From Floccularia luteovirens (taxonomy: Eukaryota; Basidiomycota; Agaricomycetes; Agaricales; Squamanitaceae): a DNA stretch of 64,000 nt. The position numbers and the translations under genes are program-made. Where the stretch lies: assembly GCA_009739215.1 (NCBI GenBank), contig VSJF01000017.1, positions 1-64,000 of the forward strand, in the 5' to 3' direction. Positions within the stretch are counted from its first letter, which is position 1; the number at the start of each line of letters is the position of its first letter. The notes beneath the pieces were generated by a model, which saw only the letters and a list, made by a program, of their open reading frames with translations, was not told where the DNA came from and ran no database searches. Below are positions 37,000-50,033 of the stretch, in pieces.

Positions 37000-37089
37000 G
37001 TTGTACTGATCGTAGATTTATTTGTAGAGGGCGAGTTTTTAGAGTTAAAGTAAGTCTGTTTGATTTATGACCACTCAGGGCCCATAACC

Positions 37090-37254
37090 TATTGAATGAG
37101 GTGCAGTTGGAGGGAAGTTAACAGATAAAATGAATGTAATAATTATGTAGACTACGCATTATGTAGCTACTTAAATACTAATGAATGTTATAGCTTTTTG
37201 GCTGTTCTAATAAATATAATACCCAAGCACTGATAAGCAGTGTTAGGTGCTACA
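37090..37254 (-). repeat. Candidate 5' LTR of the copia relic
   Basis: On the minus strand this stretch starts TGTAGCACC and ends TTCAATA. It is followed directly by GGTTATGGGCCC, which would fit a primer-binding site. The gag start lies about 90 bp further on. No second LTR copy was found in the window, so the LTR call rests on position and end sequence only. Confidence 0.4.
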
Positions 37255-39156
37255 TAAGGATGCGCTATGCAAGGCGCTACATGGGGCGCAGCCTTTGAGT
37301 AAGGCTGCGCATTGCTATCTACTGCGTGTTACTACCTACAACAATGTATGTAATACTACAATCAGGATCCTCACATTCCTCACAGCTACATTGCATGGAC
37401 TAACTTCATCTTCAATCTCCTCAACCTCAATAGAATATGATCTCACTTCTTCGAGTTGATACACTGCCATTGATTGTCATGTTTCTGCAATGCTTTGGAC
37501 TAGACAGAAGATTATTGATTTAGTGAAAAATGGATACAACAGAAGATGCAGCAAGGGTTTGCAAATTGTCAGTATCAACCATCATTCCATACTTCCTTGT
37601 GCCTTCAGTGTGGTTATTGCTATTACTGTAGCTTCTCAGATGTGGCTATATTGTACCATTGAGGGCTAGAGGTAGGTAGAGTTCAGTGAACTTTATACAA
37701 GCCTTGCAAAAAGATGACTGACATGTCGAACTGACAATCAAGGTAATAAGAAAGACCCTAGAACCAGAAAGACAGTTACAGCAGTTGAACAGGGCATAAC
37801 AGTACATTCCACAGTGACACACTCCTGACAGTTCTGTTGAAGTCTAGTTGCATTGCTTTTTAGGTTAGTGTTGGGGTGGTTATGAAGAGATGGGGTGGGA
37901 GTTGAACTTGAAGAAAAAAAATTGCGTAAGTCGAACATTTGAACGACGTGAAATTGCAACTCCGATGGTCACGTGAAATCCGCTGAGATGCAATATCCCT
38001 ATTATATTTGACCCCCAAGGCCGAGGAATTCAAAAAAGTCCAAGTCATTCAGAGATTTTTTGAAGGTAAGAGTCATAGTCAATGCTAGCTAAAAGTGAGG
38101 ATAAAGATTTCTGTACAAAGACTTGAAAGCACAAGTCAAAAGTCAAAGACAATCAAAGTCAAAGCAAAGACACTTAAAGCTGAAACCGAAGACTGTGAAA
38201 GCTAAAGATAGCCAAAGCTGATTCAAAGTTGATGCATTTTTGCTGATGTGAGAAATGGGGATAGACTAAAATGGAACTCGGCGAGGATGTTGGAGCATAT
38301 ACTTAAGATCTGCAGGGCACCAGTTGTGAAAGATCCCCTTACCCATAGAGTGGTTCGTATCACAACATCTCAAGGTGCACGTTTATAATCAAGCAAAATC
38401 GCAAATGGTATCGACAAAAAAGTAGAGCAATATCGTAAGATATGGCAGATAAGATTTACACGTAAATGGGCCCGGGTACTGAGTCTTCTCTTTTCCACAT
38501 ACACCCCCGCCTCGTTGACTCTTAGCTTCATTAAGCTCAAGGGTGGGTGAAATATCCCAGGAAAACAGGTTTGACCAGCAAAAAAAACATTCACATTAAA
38601 AAGCAATGAAGGGTGTACAATTGCCAGGCCGCATTAAGTTTCAATCTTTGAATGAAAAATACACAAGTTGCGCATTTCTATCTACTTAAAAAATGGAAGA
38701 ATCGATGTTTGAAAGTAGTCTGAAGGGTATCCAACTTGTCAATTCTTCCCTATTGAAAATAGAAATGCGGATGACATACTAGGTTGTTGTGGTTCGGTAA
38801 GTACGTACTATCAAAACCCAGAGAACTCTCGAGGATCGAATCAGCCCGTACGTTTGAACTTTGAGTTTCTGGATGAGTATACGACAAATGTTGATGTAGA
38901 GTGTACACTAGAAAATAACATACTATTATATATCACAATATCACGCAAACCACTACCCTACACCACGTAGCATATACTGAAGTAGAACTCGTCAGAAAAG
39001 AAAATGAAAGGAAAATGAATTATGCCAAAAAATGCAACCCCCAGACGGAAGTGCACAGTATGCAGGAAGTACATAAACACGTACTGTTGTTTGGCCTTAG
39101 TATGGACTTGGGTCATTGCTCATCATATAGATTGCATAAGAAATTAGTAGTAGGTC
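37255..39156. other. Gene-poor AT-rich region with a degenerate AAAG-rich repeat
   Basis: No coding region is supported. At about 38085-38230 the plus strand is purine-rich, with a loose repetition of CAAAGTCAAAG / AAAGCTGAAA-type units of 8-12 bp. At 37255-37320 there are short GCGCTACAT / GGCTGCGC repeats. The region ends where the left arm of the large inverted repeat begins. Confidence 0.45.
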
Positions 39157-42100
39157 ACCAGGATTATAGAAAAAAGTGAAGAAAACTCAAAACACACTGA
39201 AATTGAGAATTTTGTGTCAATCGCCGTGTACGCAAGTGATCAGGAGCACCATCACCTAGAAGGTTGAGTTTTCAGTATCGAAAGCTGGGAGAAAGTAATT
39301 ACGAGACACCGACAATAAAAGCAAGGAAGCAAGCCAGCCAACGTCATCGCTACCAAAGTGTGGCCTGTGCAGCCACCACACAACGCCAACGCTCCATTCA
39401 GGTGACGCATGTCAACACTGCACAAAGCCAGCATTTATCAGGTGTCGTATGTGTCGGCTACGAGCCACATGCTTCTGAGTCGAGCTAATTAGTAATCGTT
39501 CCTCATAGAGGCTGACTAGTCTATAAAGGGTTCAGTTGATAACAGAGGTATAACTATGGTGGCAGGCATTTCAACCAAAAAATTGAGGTAAAGATGTCAG
39601 CTGACGGAGGTCATCCAGGCAGTGGCCAGGCAGCCACTACACATCACTAGGGCCATATGATCTGTAGTTAACGCAACACATGTAAAGGATTCAAGACTAT
39701 AGCAGTCTATTATTAGTCGACCAGCCGGTGAGAGACAGTAATAGCGAAGAGATGTAGCCAATTTGTTCCACCTTGATATAAGAAAGGCAAGTATCAGAGT
39801 ATGGTGGGGAATGATGGAGATGGGGAACAACCTGTGGATGACTGTAATTCCAACGAGCCCAAGCCAACTTGAAATGACTTGGAGAAATGGTATGCGGCCT
39901 ATGACAAATGGCACAGGCTAAAAAGCAGTGATTCGAGGGGAGGATGTTGTAGAATGAAGGAAAGAAGGAAAGGGCAATATGCCGTACTTATACCCTGGCG
40001 GATAATAAGGAGGCTGACCTCGCCAACCACTTTCATGTAGATCGGTCCTGGGGATGACGCAAAGTTCCAGATCTTTTCTAGAGAGATACAAAGAATCAAA
40101 TGACAGATGTACCTACCCCTTACTAGTGTTGTTGGTCTCGGCGAAGCTTCAGTGTTCAGTATTCGGTGGTTACTCTAGAATAGTTTGTTATAGTATAGTT
40201 GAAAAAAATGTTGACATGAACTACACTTCAAGAATGCAATTTGGAAATTCAGTTCCTTCGACAGGCCTCTGAGAGATCTACACTTACCTATACAAGTTTA
40301 TAAAGTAGATAGTCAATTGAAATATCTTGCAGTCATGTTCATATGAGTACTTCATAGTTCTAAGTTAAATGCTCTTTCGGATCCATCATGGTACGAATTT
40401 GATCATCTGATCAACCACGTGAACCAACTCAAAAATTGAATCAAACATTGTTCAAAATACAAAGAACTTTAGCATATATATGATAAACAGGTTAGCTGTT
40501 CACATTTTATATATCTCTAACGTGGTTTCTTCCAGCTTCAACAAAAGAAAATGCATCGAGAGTTCAGAATTGTCATTACTAACATACCAACTTTACCTCC
40601 GTATATAGGTACTATCATAGGCGCCTGGAACACAGTGGCAAAGAACCAGCCAAACTGGACACGTGGGTGATGGTGTCAAATAGCTTCCAGCGTCTAGCCA
40701 TACACAGCATGCTTCCTCATTGCAACACAAATAACAATCTGACAGCTATTTTGGAGACCACCAAATATGCCTCCTTCTAAAAGAAACCAGCGGATCAATG
40801 ATATTCTCACTGGCACCAAGCTTGTGCTCGATACGACAAAGGATCTGCTCAACTTGAGCCCTATTCCAGGACTTCCAATTGCTGCATCAGCGCTGTCCGC
40901 AATCATTGGTCTTGTTCTGGTTAGTCTAGTATCACTATGGTCTTCAACGCTAATTAATTATTCTTTTTGTAGAAAACAAGAGGAAATGAAGATGCGCGTG
41001 AGGAACTAGCACAGGTTATCGTATCATTGAAATCTGTCATTGAGGAGACGATGAGGAAAGCAGAGTCTGTGCTGTGGACAGATAACTTGACACGGAACCG
41101 TTTGATGACTTCTCCTGAGCTAAAGGAGCGGGTTTCTACTCTCGAGAAGTTAGTCATTGTCATATTTGATATGTATTTCTCTCATGATCCATTAATCGTA
41201 GCGACCTGAATGGTTTAACTGAGCAAGCAAGGAAGCTGCAGGGAGGATCAGGCATTCGGAATTTCCTGCTCAGTAGTAGAAATGCGGATATATTATTAAA
41301 CTTGAAGACAGGCATCCAGAATGCAACCACCAAATTCCAGGTTTGTTTTAAACTCTAGTGGGTAGCATCTAACTGATAAATCGATAACCCTTTGCAGATA
41401 CAAAGTGGAATCACTGTGGAAATGCTCATAAACGGCGTCGTGGATGATATTGCGGTACCATTTTCCTATTCTCCTGCCTACCATTTCATTGACCAAGGTT
41501 CCCAGCTCATAAAGCTTACGCAGCATCAAGAGCGTCAGTTTTTCTCCCCAATCATCAGGATCGCTTACTTATTGATTACCTTGTAGTCGATGCGAAAGCT
41601 CTTGACAAACTCCCACACGTCAACGCTGGTTACACTTCCGCCTCAAATCCAACAAAGTCGGGCACACTACCCGGTACCAGGACTGCACTGCTTGAAGAAC
41701 TTATGGAATGGACCCTCCGGCCAGACTCAGTCCAGGACGACTCGTTCATGTATGTCGTTAGTGGCGGCGCTGGTACTGGCAAATCCACCATCGCATTCGA
41801 GATGGCTCGCAGATTGGAGGAGGTTGGGGCACTTGGTGCATCATTCTTCTTCGTTAATGGCAACAAGAAATTGAACACAACGAAATATGTCTTGACCACA
41901 ATCGCATATCAACTGGCCCATAAGCAGCCTGATTTGTATCCGCATATAGCAGCAGCAGCTCGATATTACTCAAAGCAAGGCAAAGAAGCCGAACAACTTC
42001 AAGTGGAACTCGAAGACCTCATAATCGAACCACTCATGAATGTCAGTGCGTCGCATCGCCCAATAACCCTGATCCTGGATGCTCTGGATGAATCGGCCCA

Positions 42101-45100
42101 AGATGAGGTTGTTCGACTACTCAATCTCTTGGTTTCGCGGCTTACCGAAATCCCATTTCCTGTGCGAGTTCTGGTAACTACCAGACCAGAAATGCACATT
42201 GAAGATGCTCTCAACACAGAGAAGTTGCGCAAAGTTTCCAAACCATACAAGTTGCATGAAATACCGAGGGAGATTGTTGACGAAGACATCAAGCTTTTCT
42301 TTGAAGCAAAACTGGGGGAATTGAACTGCCGGAGAATAATATTCAGTGCTCGTCCGAATGTTATCGAAGATCTTACGAAACTTGCTGGTGGATTGTTCAT
42401 ATACGCTGACACTGTCGTCAAATTTTTGGGTAGCAAGCCAGATCTTGTGGTTGAAATCCTTGATTCCCTCCTATCCAATGATCCGTCAAACGCAACGTTC
42501 AGTCTGAAGAATCTCGACCGGTTATACATCACTGTGCTACATAGTGCACTTGGCGGTGACGTTTCGGATATGGAGGGGTATATACAGGTTGTACTAGGCA
42601 GCCTTGCTCTGGTTCAAGACAATGTATCGACTGGTGTTCTACAAGATTTAGTTGATATCCCGATAGGATTCATTCGATACGTACTGAGTCGGCTTGGCTC
42701 AGTCATCCTCAAGCCAGAAAATGACGACGTCGATATCCAGGTGCTCCATGCCAGCTTTCCGCAATTTCTCGTCGATAAAAAGCGCTGTAATGATCCCATA
42801 TTCCACATCAACCCTTCCACGCACCACCATCGCCTCGCACTCACTTGCCTGAACATGATGACTGTCAAATCCCCTCTCAGAAGGAACATTTGCAATCTCA
42901 GAGATCCCACAAAGTTGAAGACAAGCTTCCATGGTCTGGATGAGGGCATCCCTGGGAGTGTACAATATTCATGCATCCACTGGGCGACACATTTGTCACG
43001 TTGTGATGTTGCAAGATCAGATATCCTGAATGTAGTGAAGGAATTTACGAGGACAAAGCTACTTGTTTGGGTGGAAGTATTGAGCTACATGGACAAGCTT
43101 GAGGTTGCTGTTCCGGCTTTGCTCACAGCATTGTCGTGGTGTGAGGTATGTAGTTGATTTTGTTCACATGATACAGGAGGAGTTGAGATATTTTTACAAG
43201 GCAAACATACAAGGAGAAGATAGGAATGAAATCCTGCAGCTAATTGATGATGCACACCGCTTGATCTTGCAGTTCTACACACCTATCAATCAATGCCCCG
43301 AGCACATCTACATATCTGCACTCCAACTGGCGCCATCCTGTGTTCTTACGACTCACTACAACAATGCCGAACATATGCCGACCATCAAGCACCCCATCAT
43401 GGAGCTAAGGACACCTCGAGACTTGGCATGGGGTGCTTGTCTCCTAACAATTCCCATGGAATCCAGGTTCTGCCGCGCAATTCTTTCTCCTGACGGCACT
43501 TTGATAGCATCTGGTCTCTCAAGTGGGGAGGTGTGCATATGGGACGCCAGCATTGGACTATCGGGAAGGACCCTGAGAGGGCATACCGAAGGTGTTAAAT
43601 GTGTCGCATGGTCGCCTAACGGGAAGTCTCTTGCTTCTGGGTCTGCCGATGGAACGTTTCGTATTTGGAATCCTACCTCTGGCGCGCAGATACATTGCCA
43701 GCGTACGCAAAAAAGCAGCTGTGGGGTATTTTCTATCTCGTGGAGCCCCGACGGAAAACGGCTGGTTACAGCGTCTGAACCTGGTGGATTACAAGTGTGG
43801 AATATCACTCTTGGTAAGAAGATGAAGCAGCTAATAGCGGTCCCCTCGATAGTGTCAGTGATGGCGATTTCCAAGGATGCATTGCGTGCAGTAGACATCA
43901 CGTACGATAATGTACTTCGGTTCTGGGACATTTCAGGCGATGACGGCAGGATCCTACAGGAGCTTCACCCAAAATCAAGCATAATTACAGCTTTGTTCCT
44001 ACACAACGACAAACAGGTTGCCTTTTTTGGGACAGATAGGAAGATTCGCATATGGGATTTGAAATCGGGCACATCCACTTCCAGGATCGAGCTGAAATCC
44101 AAAGTCACATTCGGGGGCCAGACTTACATATATGGCATTGCTGTCTCTCCAGATGGAAACATTCTTGCATCGTCTACTGCAGATAAAATTCATTTTTTCA
44201 ACACAAGAACATGGGACTCTCTCGGTTCATTCCAAGGCGTCTTTCGTTACACTGCATCATTCTCTCCAGATTGTGGCCGCCTCTTGACATCGTACGACGT
44301 AATCCAGATGTGGGACTCATCTGCAGTTCTCGCTCCAAAACCACAAATCACCCCTTCCATCGCACCCCCAACTACATCATCAATTATGAAACACGACTCA
44401 CTTTTAGCCTATGTTGGTATCTCCCCAGACGGTTCACGTGTTGTTGCTGTGTCCGATGAAGCAGTCAGCATCTGGACCCTTCAATCTGGGTTGCTCTTCT
44501 GTGTTATTCAGGGAGATATCTCCGGTTCTGTTGTCTTTTCTCCCGATTCACACAGGATTGCGGTCGCTGCATATAGGAAAACTTGTATATGGGATATCAC
44601 AACAGCTGAACCTGTTTTAATTCGGACTATTCCAAACGGAAACCATTGGGGTGACAAGATTGCCTGGTCTCCCGACGGGAAATGGATTGCGAGCGTAGCA
44701 AGTGGTCCTGTTACCTCCCGACAGCTCGGTGTCTTCGATGCAATGACGGGTGAACTTGAGATAACTTTTCCGCTCAGCAATAACGAGGGGATATGGGAAG
44801 TAGAATTTTCGTCTGATAGTTCATTGTTATTTGTGGAGTGTGGCACTGATATGGGAGTATTCCGGTGGAAAGAAGGGGAGAGACTTGATATCGATCATTA
44901 TGGGTGGGAAACAGAAAGAGTGTGGAAGATGCGTTATTACCAGGATGGGTGGATCATACGCGAGCGGGACGAAAAGAGATTGTGTTGGGTACCAAGTGTA
45001 AATGCTGATAACATTTCGTGGTGGGGCAGTTACTATGCTGTCGGTAAACTGTCGGGCCAGTTGGAAATTTTGCATATTAGGGATAGTTGATCTGTAATCA

Positions 45101-45140
45101 AGTTCGTAAATTATTTTACTCTTAATCGCATGTGGTAGCA
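39157..45140 (+). repeat. Left arm of large inverted repeat (carries NLR C)
   Basis: Reverse-complement homologue of 57850 to the window end. The first base of the NLR start codon, 40767 here, pairs with 62109 there (coordinate sum 102876). Matching extends outward at least to ACCAGG at about 39157, where the other copy meets the window edge, and inward to the TCTTAATCG block about 40-50 bp past the NLR stop. The outer 1.6 kb contains no convincing gene. It has a TATA-like box (TATAAGTA on the minus strand, 39985-39992) followed by a CT-rich stretch, also conserved in the other arm. Confidence 0.93.
40767..45090 (+). CDS. NACHT-WD40 NLR protein C (1333 aa, intact, left arm)
   Basis: Exons: 40767-40919, 40973-41148, 41202-41340, 41398-41454, 41506-41533, 41587-43145, 43201-45090; 1333 aa in one frame. 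N-terminal helical domain MPPSKRNQRINDILTG.., with the hydrophobic helix LSPIPGLPIAASALSAIIGL. The NACHT in exon 6 has SGGAGTGKST, LILDALDE and TTRPEMHIE. The WD40 domain in exon 7 has well-formed repeats (LIASGLSSGEVCIWDAS, SLASGSADGTFRIWNPT, NILASSTADKIHFFNT, VVAVSDEAVSIWTLQ, IAVAAYRKTCIWDIT) and the family tail GWIIRERDEKRLCWV. It is the mirror paralogue of gene D: the NACHT parts differ at roughly 20 of 480 residues, while the WD parts differ far more. It runs toward the 3' end of gene E (642 bp between stop codons). A STAND immune-receptor role is inferred from the family. Confidence 0.93.
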
Positions 45141-45732
45141 TCATAATTAATACGAAGGCCGTTGAATCGATCTCGCCGCTGACGTCAGTCAGGTAGCCTT
45201 CACACAACTGTTTTGAACACTGACCATAATAACTTTACTGTTTCCGGATGTCTGCTGACATTGACAACGAGTATAAGTATGCGCCAAAGTTTCTATCATT
45301 CTAGAAGTGGTTATCATCACATCATGATGTGTGCGGTTACAAGGCATATATTTTTGAAAAAACGACAGGGCCTTTTATTTGTAAATGCTTAAGCATTTTT
45401 GCATGTATGAAATTCAACACAATGTAGAATAGCTAACGTTTCACGAAATTAGTACGTCAGGTTCCGATATCTCAGACTTTGTGCTACAATTGCAAGTAGT
45501 ATACGATTGTCAGCGTCATTCATTACATTATGTGGTGAACTGGTTGATCACCCTACGAGTGTTTCCTCTAGACATTTGTAATAAGTTTTGGTTTTACAGC
45601 TTACGCATTATGATTAGTGGAGGGATCTATGATACTGTTGATGAGGTGTGTTGCGTCCATCATGATCGCCCTCGTAGTATTTGGATTGGGATGGATTATC
45701 TTGTATGACTACGTACATTTGATAAAGAGTGA
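45091..45732. other. Convergent spacer between NLR C and NLR E
   Basis: The first 50 bp still belong to the inverted-repeat arm; the rest is unique. No gene seen. It must hold the two 3' ends of the convergent transcripts. Confidence 0.5.
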
Positions 45733-48700
45733 TTATGAATCCCTTGTCGTTTCTACAGAACTTTCCTCAATGTACAAAATATCTAGCTTTCCTGATGTCC
45801 TACCTACGGCATAATAATTACCCCACCGCGCAATAGATTCTGGGTATCTCTCCTGTACCCAACATAATCTCTTCCCGTCCCGCTCGCGTATAATCCATGC
45901 ATCCTTGTGGAAATCTATCCTCCGTTGTCTCTCTGTTTTCCACTTGTGCTGCACGAGGTCGACTTCCTCCCCTTCCTTCCATTTGAATATTGTTTTATCC
46001 TCACCACAGTGGAAATATAACAAAGTGTTGTCATGCGAAAACTCTACTTCCCAAATTCTCTTGTTATTGCTGCGCACCAAATATTTTATGAGTTCGCCCG
46101 TCATTGCATCGAACACACCGAACCCTCGGGTCGTATTAGTACTAGGATCACACGCTGGACTCGCGATCCAAAGTCCATTGGAGGACCAAGCAATTCTATC
46201 TTCCGCACCACCTGCAGTGTATACACTCCGCACCAAAGTAGGGTCCATTGTCGTGATATCCCATATAACAGTCTTGCCATATTCAAGGACCACAATCTTC
46301 TTCGCATCAGGGGAGAAAGCAACATTACCAAGGAAATATCCCCGAAAAATGCATAATAGTGATGCAGATTGCAGAGACCAGATACTGACTGCATCCCGGG
46401 ACACAGCCGCTACTCGTGAGCCGTCCAAAGACATAGCTACGAAATGTATGGGTGAGTCGTGTTTAACAATTGGTGACGATGACGATGGAGGGGATGGTAT
46501 GATTTGTGGTTTTTGTGCACGCACGGAAGACAAGTCAAACATATTGATTGTGGAAAACGATGTCAGGAGGCGATGATCATTGGGAGAGAATGATGCTTTT
46601 CGAAAAGAGCCTTGGAAGGAACCAAGTGAATGCCAGAATTTCGTATCGAGGAAATGTATTCGATCAATTGTAGATAAAGCGAGGGTGTTCCCGTTATGAG
46701 ACAAACTGATGCCGTGGATAAAAGTCTTGCCTTCCTCTGTGACTTCGGGTTCTAGTTCGACCTTGGGAATACATTGGTTTGATTCAAAATCCCACACGTG
46801 GATCCGATTGTCCCGTCCGCAAAAGGCAACCTGCGTGTCATTGTGTAGAAACACAGCTGCATCTACACCAAATTGCACGGGCAGCTCCCACAGAATCTTT
46901 CCATTTTCGCGTTCTATATCCCAAACTCGAAGCGTTGCTGCGTTTTCCCTCCTGTCGACGTCCAGTGCATGACCGAGATCCTCCGATATTGCCAATACTG
47001 TCTCTATTTCGGGAGCTGTCCTCTTCACATTTAGCTTTTCACCGATCACAATGGTCAACACATGTATTCCTCCTGGATTAGCGCAAGTAACAAGCTGTGT
47101 ACCGTCTCGGCTCCACGCTATATCGTACAATTTGCCCTTTGTATTTTGCGCCTCCTGCGTATGCAACTGCCTACCAGATGTCGCATTCCAGATTCGAATC
47201 GTCCCATCGGCCGAACCAGAGGCAAGAAACTCCCCATTAGGGGCCCATGAAACACAGCAGACAGTTTTAGTATGTCCCTTGAAGGTCCCATTCGATGTTC
47301 CGATACTAGCATTCCATATGCACACCTCCCCATTCAATGATCCGGATGCAATCCACCTCCCATTGGGGGAGAGCACTGCGCAACAATGTCCCGCCTCTAT
47401 CGGGATCGTGTAGAGACAAGGACCCCATGCTGAATCTCGAGGCATAAGTGACTTGATAGAATCCTTGTTACGGGTCGGTATGCTGACAAAATTGTTGTGG
47501 TGGACTGTGAGCGCACATGATGGTGCCAGTGGGAGTGCAGATATATATAAGTGTTCGGGACAATCGTTGATAGGTGCATAACACTGTAGAACCAGCCTGT
47601 GTATGTCATTGACTAATTGGATGATTTCGTTCCTATCCCCGCCCTGTATATGAACCTTGCAACAACATTTCAGTTTCCACTGTATTACATCAGTCAATCG
47701 AATCGCACCTCGCACCAGAAAAGCACTGCCAGCAAAGCAGGCACAGCAACCTCAAGCTCGTTCAGGTAACTGAGCACCTCTACCCATACCAGTAGCTGCG
47801 TTCGTGCGAAGTGACTGACTGCATACAAAATGTCTTGATCCGGATCATTGCAGAACGATAGATGAGTGGCCCAATGAATGCACGAGTACCGCAAACTTGA
47901 TTTGATACATTTCTTGACAGCATCGTGCAGATCAGGAATGTCCGATTTCATTATCGTCGGATCATTGAGGTTACAAATGTTCCGTTTGAGAGGATGTCTC
48001 ACAGCCATCACCTCCAAGCAGGTCGATGCCAGGCGATGGTGATGCACGGATGGATCAACGTAAAACTTGGGATCGGTACAGCGCTTTGCATCGATGAGGA
48101 ATTGCGGGAAGCTCCCATGAGGTATTCGAATCTCGACGTCGTCATTTTCTGGCCTCGGGATGACAGAACCAAGCCGAGCTAAAATATCCCGGATAAATCT
48201 CATTGGAACTTCAACCAAATCGTTCAGATCGGATATCGATACATTGACTTGAAGTAAAGCGAGACTGCCAAGTACAATTTGAACATACTTCATCATGTGA
48301 GGAATGTCGAGGCTATCATAACCAAGGTCATGGCTTAACACGGAAATATAGAGCCGGTCGAAATTAATCAAGGTGAATGCCGCATGTGACGGACTGTCAG
48401 TTAAGATGGATCCGAGGATGTCAACTGCGTGATACTGATTTTGATCCAGGAACTTGACGACAGTACTGGCATATAGGAATTGTCCGGCAGCATTATAGGT
48501 AAGGACTTCAACAACATTGGGAAAGGTGCTGAATATCGTCCCCCAGCAGCTGAGATTCCTCAGTCTTGTCTCCAAGAAAAGCTTAATGTCTCCGTCAATG
48601 ATTTGTCTCAGCACTTGATGTAATCTATATTGTTTCGACACGTTGCGAAACTCTTCTGTGCTAAAAGCTGCTTCGATCTCCATTTCTGGTCTGGTGGTAA

Positions 48701-50033
48701 CGAGTATTCGAACAGGAAATGGAATTTCGGGGAGTCGTTCCGTGAAGAGGGAAAGGAGTCGGATAACCCCCTCCTGCGGTGCTTTGGTGCACTCATCGAG
48801 TGCATCAAAAACAAGTGTGATTGGGCGGTGCGATGCCTCAACATTCATTAGTGGCTTGATAATCAAATTTTCGAGGTCCAGCTGAAGATTTACCCCCTGT
48901 TTGCCTTTGCGGCTGTACTCCAGAGCAGCCTTTGCGATGTGAGGATATAGGCTGGTGTGATCATTTGCCAATTGATAGGCGATTGTTGCCAGTACAAGTG
49001 TCGTTGTATTGAGTTTACTTACATCGCGGACAAAGAAAAATGAGGCACCAAGTGCGCCGGCGCCGTCCAGTCTGTAGGCAATCTCGAAAGCGATTGTGGA
49101 TTTACCAGTACCAGCCCCGCCACTTAGGACGTATATGAAAGAGTCATCAGCATTTGTGCGTGACCGGAGAGCCCATTCAGTGATCTCCTGCAGCAATGCG
49201 GTTCGTGTGCCCGGCAGTGTTCCTGAATTTGTTGTTTTTGACGCAGAAGTGTAGCCAGCGTTGACATAGGGGAGACCTCTGAGTGCCTTTTCGTTGACTA
49301 TAAACTGTGTGATGAGACAACAATCTTGATGATTAAGTATTAAGTGAACTTACGCGCGATATCAGTTATAATCTCATTAATCAACATCTCTACAGGTATT
49401 TCACCCTAAATTTTTGTGGTTTCATATGTTAGAACGGAGAGTTGAGTAATTAGTTAGAATCAAGTGCATACCCGGAATCTTGCTGTGGCTTCCCGAATGC
49501 CTGACCTGGTCCCCGATAACATACCCGCATTTTTATTTCTTAACAATAATTCGAGGCGTCCCATTTTAGGGGGTGTAAAATCATTCATCAGGCCGCCGAG
49601 ATCCCTGAGATTATTAAGGTATTAAAAAACCACATGCTAGCAATGATGAAACTTCATTACCTCTGCAGAGTGGCGACCCTAAATATTAATTCAGGTGCAT
49701 TTACCAGACGAGTCCGTATTTTATCGGTTCCTGCAGCAGACTTAGCTTTGTTTGCGGTCTCCACGATAGCTAATGTGAGTTCCAGTACAAGTTTTGCTAT
49801 ATCTTCTCGTGTTCTCCTATTCCCCTTAGTAACCTGACCAAAAGAATAATTGAGTCATTCCTAAAGATAAAGGTAAAACGCACCAAGATCCTATCAATGA
49901 AGGAGGATAATACTGAGATTGTACTCGATAACTCAGGAATAGGAATAAGGTCAGGGCCGGTTACAGTATCAAGATTCTGTTTAGCTACAGTAAGGATGTC
50001 TGTAATACGCTGATCTCGCTCTGCTAGAGGCAT
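45733..50033 (-). pseudogene. NACHT-WD40 NLR E, near-intact with one frameshift
   Basis: Exons: 49884-50033 (MPLAERDQRITDILTV), 49661-49833, 49472-49605, 49354-49405, 47709-49297, 45733-47655. Exon 3 has 134 nt where A, B and F-type phase requires 133 (or another multiple-of-three match). The extra G is in the triple C at 49500-49502, so TRSG is followed by HSGS instead of the expected IREAT, and exon 4 would then meet a stop at once. Every other junction is in phase once this one base is discounted. There is no exon 5. NACHT (SGGAGTGKST, LVFDALDE, TTRPE) and WD40 (WIASGSLNGEVCIWNAS; tail AWIIRERDGKRLCWV) are fully open. It could be a recent pseudogene, a gene starting at an in-frame ATG downstream, or a sequence error. 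Its start codon lies inside the end of the 825-bp palindrome. Confidence 0.8.

Noticed and set aside
38085..38230. CRISPR-like or satellite array
   Set aside because: Units are short, irregular and without spacer pattern; a degenerate purine-rich repeat in a eukaryotic genome.
39597..40099. Minus-strand frames of 105 and 66 codons in the left arm
   Set aside because: The right-arm counterparts are frameshifted relative to them, so the reading frame is not conserved; more likely non-coding or UTR.
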